This document shows, piece after piece, positions 56,295-64,000 of a stretch of DNA of 64,000 bases. The notes below the pieces were generated by a model. The model saw only the letters and a list, made by a program, of their open reading frames with translations, searched no databases and had not been told where the DNA came from. The translations under genes were made by a program, and so were the position numbers. Origin of the DNA: Aspidapion aeneum (Eukaryota; Arthropoda; Insecta; Coleoptera; Brentidae); the NCBI GenBank assembly GCA_963576565.1, contig OY755038.1, positions 138,580,989 through 138,644,988 on the forward strand, written 5' to 3'. How positions within the stretch are numbered: position 1 is the first letter of the stretch; each line of letters opens with the position of its first letter.

Positions 56295-56621
56295 TTGAAA
56301 CAAACTCCGTTCCGACCGACCACGTCAAATTGTAGAGCACCGAACAGTGCGAATAATTCCAACTGGAAATCATTAAGGACCGAAACTCGTCGAACCACAG
56401 GAAGTCAGCCGAATACACGGGCTCGTCAGAACCCCGAATCCGACCGTCCGCCAACCTGGAATCGTCAGAATGTTTGTTGGAGGTGTGGACAGTCCGGCAA
56501 TACCCGAAATAATTGCACCTCTACACCCAGGCTATTTTGCTCACGATGTGGGAAAGACGGAGTTTTGTCCAGGAATTGCACCTGCAATCAACCGGGAAAC
56601 TCGAACGATGCATGGGACTGA
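56295..56621 (+). pseudogene. Nucleocapsid zinc knuckles of the decayed LTR element
   Basis: Two knuckles follow each other: CWRCGQSGNTRNNC (the histidine of CCHC is replaced by asparagine) and CSRCGKDGVLSRNC (histidine replaced by leucine). Both lack the histidine ligand. The region before is basic and Asn/Arg-rich, as in nucleocapsids. Confidence 0.75.
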
Positions 56622-56639
56622 GGCAACCTGAGCATCTTT

Positions 56640-56884
56640 GCACTGCCGCCTCTTCCGTACACGATGAATATAAAAGAACCGATTGTCGTCCGTTTGTAGA
56701 AGTTATTTGGAGGGACCACGTTTTTCAAGCTTTTTTGGACACGGAGGCTGGCCGTTCTTTTTGTGGAAACCGCCTCGCAGATGAATGCCGAAAAACCCAG
56801 ACTCCTACCCGCCGCCACAACTTGTTCACCGCCTGCTTAGCCGATGGTTCTGTTACGGAGATTAAGGAAGAATTTGAGTTATAA
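56640..56884 (+). pseudogene. Retroviral-type aspartic protease remnant
   Basis: RPFVEVIWRDHVFQAFLDTEAGRSF matches the start of a retroelement aspartic protease. The catalytic DTG reads DTE and is inactive. Frame fragments follow to about 57070 (GTDFLRS-like in another frame). Pol is missing: repeat B starts at 57085. Confidence 0.75.
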
Positions 56885-57084
56885 CTGAAGATTGGAACAC
56901 ATTTAAGTTACTGTTAGAGTTGCACACTTACCGGGGCTTTCCGAGGATTTAGTTCTTGGAACGGATTTTCTCCGGTCTTAAGAGGTACGATTGGACTTGA
57001 AGGATAACTCTATATTTTTGAGAGGGAACAGTCTTCAAGAAGATCAATCAACCCATGTTTATTCCATGGAAACCAAGACCTTGT

Positions 57085-58128
57085 AACGTGTCATTTTTGC
57101 GTTTAAGGCAACGTTACATATTTCTTTATTTAGGTAAATAATCAAGGCTCTTCGACTCGTCTTTCTGTACACAAATTAAGGGTATTTTATAGAGCTAGGT
57201 TTGGAGGTTATATAGTGTCCAAAAAGTTACCTTATAAAGGAGACATTCCATCGAATTACTGTGGACACTACGCACACCGCATTTTCTGGACATCGTAATT
57301 GGAATTTAAGATCACAGTTCTTTAAAAATCACATAAAAACTTTCGATTGTTTTGTTTATCTGCACTTTCGTAATTTTCTTTGACGTTTATGAAAATAAAC
57401 AGCTGGGGAATGGCGGCGTTGCCGCATCACAAATGGTTTCAGTAACAGGGAGGAAACATTTAGATGAACAGTTCATTCGCTTATGTTTGTTTTCGAGGAT
57501 ATTGGGACAATCCGAACCCCATATCCTTCACGGATTAGCTAGTTTTGATAGCACGAAAACATATTTAGGTTCACGGTTTGGCCAGTAACAACCGAGGCTC
57601 CGCCCACTTTGATATCTTTATTAATTTGATAAGGAGAAGATAAAATAAATACGAGTTATGCACTTTTGTAAATAGGAGATAAACGAGGAATAAAACCAGG
57701 ACTAAAAGAATAAACAAAATCGTATTTTTATATTATATAAATTTATATATAATCATAGTTAAATAAAGTTAATAGCTAACTCAGTCGTATTGGAAGGTTG
57801 TGTAGGGCTAGCTAGTGGTGAGCAAACTTAACATCTGAACATTCTTAGGCCGGGTTCCAGCAGTAGTTCAATGTGTATTTTTAGGTTCAAGTTCAGAAAC
57901 AACTTTATTAATGTAGAAATGTTTTACAAAAATGGCGTCAAACCATATGAATCTTAGAGAAAACATATATAAAGAGCAAAGGAAACTTTTGACTAAAACT
58001 GTAACTAAAATACAACGAAATTCTACACTTAGTACAGCTTTACTCATATGGGAATTGGTTGAGTGTTCGAATATTCCTGGGTTTGATGCAAGCTCTGATC
58101 TCCAGTAATTGATTTTACAGTTGATGGT
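57085..58128 (+). repeat. Dispersed 1-kb repeat, copy B
   Basis: Direct-orientation partner of 43516-44579. Its position cuts the decayed LTR element after protease. It carries extra segments absent from copy A (for example near 57110 and 57935) and lacks one of about 60 bp present there. Confidence 0.85.
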
Positions 58129-59000
58129 GTTGGTGCAAGCAAGAAATTTTCTAATTTTCATTTTCTTTTCCTTTTCTGCGCGTTTAAAATAATTTAAATT
58201 TTCGCGCTCTAAAATATGCATATGGGGTTTCACGGCACCGTACACGTGGAAGAGAAGCAGCGCCGCGATGAGTGCGCAAAGAACCACCGTCACAACAAGA
58301 CACGAGACAAATCACGTTCCCGAAAAAAGTGAATTTGAGGTGAAAAACTGGACGTTTAAACGTCGACTGGAGCTGCAAGAGAGTCCGAGGTAGGTGCCTT
58401 TTCATATAAAATTCCATATGTATCGTAACTTTCCATTTTCAATTGTCAATACCGACAATTATTTTTAAATGTGCTTGTGAAGCCAAACCGGCGACCTATC
58501 GAAGGAAATTCCGTTATTTTTCAGCCCTTGCACGCACATTTAATGGCCCTTCGACCCAAATTATTAGTGTTCCAAACTACCTAGACTCCTGTGGTTCAGC
58601 AATTTCCTACAAAAATTCCAAATTTCTATTTTCTATTTCAAATTTCAAAATTTATTTCCAATTTCAATTTCAATTATCAAACAGACCATATTGATTTAGG
58701 ACCTGTTGGTGATATGTTCCTTCAAAGTTGATCGAAGTGTTTATTACCGTTCAAAAATAGCTATAGCCAATGCACATATTTCGTATAGTTTATTTACTAG
58801 TTCATCAAAGTTGATCGCTTTGTTCATTACATTTTCAGTTAAAGTGGCGTCAATACGCCGAAAGTGAAAATTTTAAGGCGGTTCTTCCATCTCCATTCCT
58901 TTAATTATCGATTTTACAGGTGTCGCGTTAACGCGCAGGTGCAAGTGTCGCCGTCACCAGGGTCATCGCGCGCGTTGTTTCTTCGAATACCGTCGTTTCT
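58129..59000. other. Spacer, possible leader with splice-like signals
   Basis: GC-richer block at 58200-58396 ends GAGTCCGAG|GTAGGTGCC, and TTTACAG occurs at 58913-58919 followed by another GC-richer block. A spliced leader is possible but nothing supports it beyond these signals. Two TCAAAGTTGATCG strings lie near 58720 and 58805. Confidence 0.35.
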
Positions 59001-59004
59001 TAGA

Positions 59005-59085
59005 AACTTTCAGACGGGACCGCTAGTCGTATGCACAGAGTGTGCGATTTGGAATCGGGAGGTGCGGGGTTCAATCCTTGGTGAG
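59005..59085 (+). other. tRNA-Pro-like remnant or SINE head
   Basis: Contains an anticodon-arm-like CGATTTGGAATCG (loop centre TGG, the Pro anticodon) followed by AGGTGCGGGGTTCAATCC, close to an internal B box. The acceptor stem does not pair and the D arm is poor, so this is not a functional tRNA. Confidence 0.35.
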
Positions 59086-59291
59086 ACATAAAAGTTTTTT
59101 TTAAGGATATGTTCAAATAATAACATACAGACAAACTTACAAACATTTCATTTCAAAATTTTCGAAAAAAGTTAATAAAATTAAAATAATAAAATTGTTT
59201 AATTTTTGCTAAAATTCGGGTTATATTTTAAGCTATATTTTAAGCATTTTTTTGGGCAATTTTAAAACCAAATTAACTTTCAAAAACAAAA

Positions 59292-60278
59292 ATGTCTACG
59301 CAAAAACAGAAAAAACTTTGCGACAAAAGGCTTTTGAGCTTTAACCAAATGGCGGAAGCTCACGAGGTAGCTTTGAATGCGAACTCGGATACAGCGTTTC
59401 ACTTTTTGTTTAAATCCAGATATGAAGACGTCGAAGAATGTCATGCTCAATTCTATAATTTTCATAACCAAATTATTGGCTCTCTCGAAGAGTTTAAACT
59501 TTCATTTGACGAGCAGTATAAAACTAGAAAAGACTTTGACAACCTTTATTATGAATGTAAGGGTATTTACTACGACCTTTTTAGGGCCAACCCTGTCAAT
59601 TACGTAGGCAACCCTAACCAACAAAATATTGTTCAGAGGTCAAATACAAGATCATTTCCACAACCAAGGTTGCCAATTTTCGATGGTAATTATAAAAGCT
59701 GGCAACACTGGTTTGACTTATTTAAAGTCATGGTACATCACAATTCTGATTTAAGTGATATAGAGAAATTTCAACAATTGCGGAGTTCTGTTCTGAATGA
59801 AGCCCTTTCTCTAGTAAAAACCATTCCCCTCGCAGATAGCAATTATCACATTGCGTATGAAACCTTAGTAAAGAGGTATCAAAATAAACGAATTATTGCT
59901 ACTACCGCTTTGAATGCTATTAACTTTCTTTCAACTAAATCCAGTTCTGGGAAAGAATTACGTTCCATGTTGGATACATTTTCTGAGAATCTAGCCATCT
60001 TAAATGAGCTTGGTTTTCCTACAAAAGAATGGGACTTTCTTACTTTTAACATGATGCTCTCAAAACTTGAAGTCAAGATGAGGACTGATTTCGAACTTTA
60101 CTATAGTAGAGAGAAAAACAATTCAGAAATTCCGTCCTACACTGATCTTTACACGTTTATAGAAAATCATTGCGTTGCGCTCGAATCTGTAGTGCAAATG
60201 CCCAGTTTTAGTAGGCAAAATCAAACCCCTAGACAACCTCAAACTACGAAAAAAAAAAACATGGCGCCGACTGAGTAG
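59292..60278 (+). CDS. BEL/Pao-type gag protein (DUF1759-like), intact ORF
   Basis: 328 residues from MSTQKQKKLCDK. An N-terminal helical region (1-105) is followed by a domain with LPIFDGNYKSWQHWFDLFKV (about residue 127), FQQLRSS, KTIPLADSNYHIAYETLVKRYQNKR and further helices, the signature of BEL/Pao gag. The usual zinc knuckles, protease and RT are absent. The frame ends after a lysine-rich, A-tract stretch (TTKKKNMAPTE), probably where the following LINE joined. An upstream LTR was not recognised. Either a truncated element or a captured gag gene. Confidence 0.8.
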   Translation: MSTQKQKKLCDKRLLSFNQMAEAHEVALNANSDTAFHFLFKSRYEDVEECHAQFYNFHNQIIGSLEEFKLSFDEQYKTRKDFDNLYYECKGIYYDLFRANPVNYVGNPNQQNIVQRSNTRSFPQPRLPIFDGNYKSWQHWFDLFKVMVHHNSDLSDIEKFQQLRSSVLNEALSLVKTIPLADSNYHIAYETLVKRYQNKRIIATTALNAINFLSTKSSSGKELRSMLDTFSENLAILNELGFPTKEWDFLTFNMMLSKLEVKMRTDFELYYSREKNNSEIPSYTDLYTFIENHCVALESVVQMPSFSRQNQTPRQPQTTKKKNMAPTE

Positions 60279-60513
60279 AACGTGTTTCTAAAACTTCTCC
60301 GAATATTTAAATTATTTTGATGGTTATTTTGTGCAATTAAATTCTAGTTTTTTGAAAATATTATCAGGCGGTAGTGAGCTATTATTTGGACAAGTTAGTT
60401 TTGTGAAATCTAAGCCTGGTAAGCCATAAACTCATTAAGACACACCCTAATCACATAAAGCACTAAAGACAGCTCTACCGGGTCGACTAAGGTGCCAACG
60501 AATTAACATAAAA

Positions 60514-61212
60514 ATGGGTGGCACAACTAGATCGGGGGCCACTAAAGGTAATTCTCCTGTTGAAAGTGACTCGAAAGCCGTTGAAAAGGCTGTTGAAAAA
60601 GTATGTACTTCACTTTTTCGAAAATTTGAGGAAAACTTAAATATTAGATTTGAGGCGCTAGACAGAAAAATCGATAGTATTGCTGTAATTAAACAGGATG
60701 TTGCTGAAATAAAACTCAAAGTCAACCAAAATTTTGAAGATATTCAGAAAATTCAAAATCGTATTGATAATCTGGAGCAAAAATCTAAGCGCAGGTCTCT
60801 TCGTTTTAATGGGGTACAGGAAGACCATCATGAGGATGACACCAAGTTGAAGAGCTCAATTTTAACAATAATTAATGAAAAATTGCAAATCAAATGTGAC
60901 CTAAGTATTTTTGAGAGCGTTTTTAGAGTTGGTCAAAAAGGAGAATTACCAAGGCCGGTTTTGGCAAATTTCAATAATATCTCAATGAGAAATATTGTAC
61001 TTCGAAATAGAAAAAATCTAAAAGGATCTTCTTTCACTATTTACGAGGACCTCATCGCTTCGAGGTACAACTTGTTGCGTCTTGCCAAAGAAAAATATGG
61101 AAAGGATAAGGCCTGGACCACTTCTGGTAAAATATTTGTGTGGGACGAAAATGAAAATAAAAAAATTCCAATTATTTCCGAAGATGACCTAGAAGAGAAT
61201 ATCGACGACTAA
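60514..61212 (+). CDS. LINE ORF1 nucleic-acid-binding protein
   Basis: 232 residues: a charged N-terminus, a coiled coil (about 25-95, with heptads such as EALDRKIDSIAVIKQDVAEI), the junction KSKRRSLRFNGVQE (about 90-105) and a C-terminal domain with FRVGQKGELPRPVLANF. This order (coiled coil then RRM-like domain) is that of LINE ORF1 chaperones that coat element RNA. No CCHC knuckles. Confidence 0.85.
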   Translation: MGGTTRSGATKGNSPVESDSKAVEKAVEKVCTSLFRKFEENLNIRFEALDRKIDSIAVIKQDVAEIKLKVNQNFEDIQKIQNRIDNLEQKSKRRSLRFNGVQEDHHEDDTKLKSSILTIINEKLQIKCDLSIFESVFRVGQKGELPRPVLANFNNISMRNIVLRNRKNLKGSSFTIYEDLIASRYNLLRLAKEKYGKDKAWTTSGKIFVWDENENKKIPIISEDDLEENIDD

Positions 61213-61608
61213 ATAGACCCGAAACAGCTGCATCTTAAAAGAATATTTTTGTTTTAGTTTGGGACTCTTAAGATAAGAACATGCTTTTATTTACATTTAT
61301 AGTTTTTGCTTCTTTTTTTTTTCTCATTTTATTATTTTTAGATTTCAATATAATAAAATCGCGGTATGAAAAGAAAATGTATATTCAATAAACCCATTGG
61401 TAGATTAATATTTTGGATTTCTTATTTGAATATATTTTTTTAATTTTATTTAATTTAACCGGATCGTTCTAAATTTAAGCGATCTAAGAATATATATGTG
61501 GCTAAAAACAATATGATTTAAATTCTTTTTTGGCTTTGTGAATATAAATAACCATCACCTTAATACTTACATACAATTAAAAGTACAGGGAGGGTTTTAG
61601 TAAACTTT
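61213..61608 (+). other. Spacer between ORF1 and ORF2 of the LINE
   Basis: 396 bp, AT-rich, without coding. ORF2 might start by internal initiation or reinitiation; nothing in the spacer identifies the mechanism. Confidence 0.5.
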
Positions 61609-64000
61609 ATGTTTATAATGAACCAAAATATAAAATATTCTAGTTTTTGTCATGCAAATGTGCGCTCTTTATGTTCAACTTTTGAGTTATTTTCAGACTT
61701 TTTGCTTACTGAGGGTTACGACATTATAGGGCTTTCAGAAACATGGTTAAGGGAAGAGTTATTAGACGCTGCTCTTGTTATCCCGGGGTACAACCTAACT
61801 AGAGTAAATAGATGGGGTCGTGGCGGAGGCGTGGCGTTTTATGTTCGAGATTGTTACAATTTTAAAAATGTGCCTGTCCCGCCAGCCCAAAGTCTTCTGG
61901 AGCAACTCTGGATATCCATTAAAATTCAGGGCAAGTCCATCTGCCTGGGAACATTGTATCGCCCCCCCGATTGTAATTTGGTTTCTTCTATCGATGATCT
62001 GGAAAATAGTTTAATATCGCTTGTAGCAGATTATGATACGGTTATATTCGGAGGCGATCTAAATATTGATATGTTGGTTGATCATCCAGGGAAAAAACTA
62101 CTCAATAATCTTTTTAATAAATATAATTTTTATCAAATTATAACCGAACCTACGAGGGTCACAGACGCGACTTCAAAGTTGTTGGATGTTTTGGTAACTA
62201 ATAAAACTAATTTTGTCTGTGAACCAGAAGTAATTAGAATTGATGACATTTCCGATCACAGGCTAGTGAAATGTAAGTTAAGGGTAGATAAGACGCGCAG
62301 TTCAATAAGATACCGTACTTACAGAGATTTTAAATATTTTAATAATAGGGCGTTTAATGAGGATCTAAAGAGTTTTAATTGGGACTTTTTATATTCTCTT
62401 AATAGTGTTAACGAAATGGTGGATTTGTTTAACAAATCAGTTCTCAGCCTTTTTGATAAGCATGCGCCAATTAAAACCTCAAAATTAACGAAACATCCTG
62501 CGCCATGGCTCACTGAGAACATCAGATTTATGATGAAATTAAGGCAAAAGGCTCTTTCTAAATATAAGAAACATAAATCTGATGCTAATTGGCAATCATA
62601 CAAAGACTTACGTAATCTAGTCCTAACTTCTGTAAGAAATGAAAAAAAAGCATATCTTAATTTTAAATTTCAAACGGATCCTAAACAGTTTTGGAAAACT
62701 ATAAAATATCTAAATATAAATTCCAAGCCCGAGTCCAGCCCTGACAAACTTGGTAGTGTCGAGGATTTTAGAAATTTTTTTGTAAACAATATTCCACAAT
62801 CAAATCCAGGCAATTTTTATTTAACGCAATACCAAGGGCTAAAGTATTCCCCTACCTTAAGTGAATTTAATTTTCAAGAAGTCACTGACGAAAAAATACA
62901 AAAAATAATTTTAAAAATTAAATCGAATGCGACAGGTCATGATGGCATAAATCTAAAAATGATCTTACTTTTAACTCCGTACCTGATCGCTCATATTACC
63001 TTTATTATTAATAAGTGCATACAAACAAAAAGAGTCCCTTCCCAGTGGAAACTTGCAAATGTCTTACCAGTTGCAAAAAAGTCTATACCTTTAGAACTAA
63101 ACGATTTTAGGCCTATAAGTATCTTGCCAACTATGTCCAAAATTTTAGAAAAACTCCTTTTTGAACAATTATTGTATCACCTGGAACAAAACAATATCTT
63201 GCCGTCCACACAGTCTGGCTTTAGGGCCAATCATAGTACAACCACAGCTTTGCTTAAGGTAACTGATGATGTTTTACAGGCTTCAGATCAGGGTAAATGT
63301 ACTTGCTTGGTTCTTCTAGACTACAGCAAGGCATTTGATACTTTGATCCATAAAATATTACTTACAAAGCTTGGCTACTTTGGTTTGAGTCTTGAAGCGA
63401 TTGATATGTTGGCAGACTACTTTAGCGAAAGGTTACAAAGAGTTGTTTTTAGTGGCCAGTGTTCTACAACCTCATTGCAGGAAAGGGGAGTACCACAAGG
63501 GAGTATTTTAGGCCCGCTAATTTTTACTTTATACACAGCTGATTTCCAAATTTTTTTAAAGCATATGTCTGGCCATCAGTTTGCCGATGACTACCAGCTT
63601 CAATTTTCTTTTCACAAAACACAAGTTGAAACGGCGAAAAATAAAATTAACGAAGATCTTGCTACAATCCAAAGAATGTCACAACAACACGGACTTATTC
63701 TAAATGCAACAAAAACGCAAGCAATCATCTTTGGTAATACCAGAAAACAATGCATTGAAAATGGGTTTAAAATTTCTATTGATCAAACTGAAATTGAGTT
63801 TAGTGACTGTGTTAAAAACTTAGGCATTATGATAGATTATGACTTAAAATATGAATCTCATGTTTCTAAACTGATGCAAAAAAGTTACGGTAAACTTAAA
63901 ATGTTGTATTTACATAAAAGCTACCTATCCACCAAAGTAAAACTTAGACTATGTGAATCTTTAATCCTCTCGCAGTTATCTTACTGCGACACTCTGTATT
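61609..64000 (+). CDS. LINE ORF2 endonuclease-reverse transcriptase, intact in window, runs off the end
   Basis: The frame stays open for about 797 codons to the last base. The apurinic-type endonuclease has HANVRSL, the catalytic-glutamate motif GLSETWL, TLYRPP, the aspartate-asparagine pair in FGGDLNID (about 62053) and SDHRLVK (about 62258). After a linker come RT blocks: NDFRPISILPTMSKILEK, STQSGFRANHSTTTAL, VLLDYSKAFDTLIHK, GVPQGSILGPLIFTLY, the active site FADDYQL (about 63582) and LNATKTQ. All checked catalytic positions are in place. Start taken at 61609; a second ATG lies at 61618. Confidence 0.92.
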   Translation, partial: MFIMNQNIKYSSFCHANVRSLCSTFELFSDFLLTEGYDIIGLSETWLREELLDAALVIPGYNLTRVNRWGRGGGVAFYVRDCYNFKNVPVPPAQSLLEQLWISIKIQGKSICLGTLYRPPDCNLVSSIDDLENSLISLVADYDTVIFGGDLNIDMLVDHPGKKLLNNLFNKYNFYQIITEPTRVTDATSKLLDVLVTNKTNFVCEPEVIRIDDISDHRLVKCKLRVDKTRSSIRYRTYRDFKYFNNRAFNEDLKSFNWDFLYSLNSVNEMVDLFNKSVLSLFDKHAPIKTSKLTKHPAPWLTENIRFMMKLRQKALSKYKKHKSDANWQSYKDLRNLVLTSVRNEKKAYLNFKFQTDPKQFWKTIKYLNINSKPESSPDKLGSVEDFRNFFVNNIPQSNPGNFYLTQYQGLKYSPTLSEFNFQEVTDEKIQKIILKIKSNATGHDGINLKMILLLTPYLIAHITFIINKCIQTKRVPSQWKLANVLPVAKKSIPLELNDFRPISILPTMSKILEKLLFEQLLYHLEQNNILPSTQSGFRANHSTTTALLKVTDDVLQASDQGKCTCLVLLDYSKAFDTLIHKILLTKLGYFGLSLEAIDMLADYFSERLQRVVFSGQCSTTSLQERGVPQGSILGPLIFTLYTADFQIFLKHMSGHQFADDYQLQFSFHKTQVETAKNKINEDLATIQRMSQQHGLILNATKTQAIIFGNTRKQCIENGFKISIDQTEIEFSDCVKNLGIMIDYDLKYESHVSKLMQKSYGKLKMLYLHKSYLSTKVKLRLCESLILSQLSYCDTLY

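Larger units (their letters stand above)
60279..64000 (+). mobile_element. LINE with intact ORF1 and open ORF2 (3' end outside window)
   Basis: An untranslated leader (60279-60513), ORF1 (60514-61212), a 396-bp spacer and ORF2 (61609 onward) in the usual LINE order. No stop or frameshift was found. Jockey/CR1-like by domain content; the clade is not resolved. The leader start is uncertain. Confidence 0.88.

Noticed and set aside
57868..58293. Minus-strand ORF of 141 codons
   Set aside because: Most of it lies in repeat B. Copy A does not keep the frame and there is no domain.
59292..60278. Gag ORF as ORF1 of the following LINE
   Set aside because: Its sequence is of the BEL/Pao gag type, and the LINE already has a coiled-coil ORF1 at 60514-61212.

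Overview
This window is AT-rich, intron-and-repeat DNA from an animal, almost certainly an arthropod and most likely an insect with a large repeat-rich genome. A beetle is a guess. There is no bacterial-style gene organisation. Nearly every recognisable coding stretch belongs to a transposable element: Ty3/gypsy, Ty1/copia and BEL/Pao LTR elements, four separate non-LTR (LINE) copies, several terminal-inverted-repeat DNA elements, MITEs and satellite-like repeats. The only clear host-type coding sequence is one short exon at 50292-50454 (+). It resembles the N-terminal part of RME-8/DNAJC13, an endosomal J-domain protein, and has consensus splice sites on both sides. This suggests the window lies across introns of that gene.

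Positions 1 to about 50120 form a Russian-doll nest. The outermost layer is a decayed LINE, of which the 3' part remains (49147-50120). A BEL/Pao element sits in it. The BEL coding region is split into pieces at 13560-15634, 26564-26744 and 48467-48718, with a probable 3' LTR at 48762-49146. Inside BEL lie: (a) a copia-type element in reverse orientation (4774-13559), itself holding gypsy copy 1 (1-4772) and a long-TIR DNA element (5730-11847) that contains a LINE; (b) gypsy copy 2 (15635-26559, 4-bp duplication ATAT), which contains a 5'-truncated LINE (16761-21278), which in turn contains a TIR DNA element (17296-19773, duplication AGAT); (c) about 21.7 kb of repeats (26740-48466). Block (c) carries a two-exon THAP-domain gene on the minus strand, with gypsy copy 3 (31704-38125, duplication ATAA) sitting in its intron.

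The three gypsy copies are one family: a single-frame gag-pol, a tRNA-Leu-type primer site, LTRs of about 416-433 bp and no env. Their leader is a tandem array with a 113-bp period. Each unit carries a heat-shock-element-like motif (GAAnnTTCnnGAA), and another lies just upstream of the LTR TATA box in copy 3. This suggests stress-responsive transcription, which is an inference.

From about 38.5 to 48.3 kb there are fold-back repeats and a roughly 0.8-kb satellite-like unit, arranged as two arrays in opposite orientation. To the right of the RME-8-like exon are the leader, gag and protease of a different, decayed LTR element (about 50.8-57.1 kb; primer site TGGCGCCCGAGCAG). Then comes a 1-kb dispersed repeat shared with 43.5-44.6 kb, an intact BEL-type gag ORF (59292-60278), and finally a LINE with intact ORF1 (60514-61212) and an ORF2 that stays open from 61609 to the end of the window.
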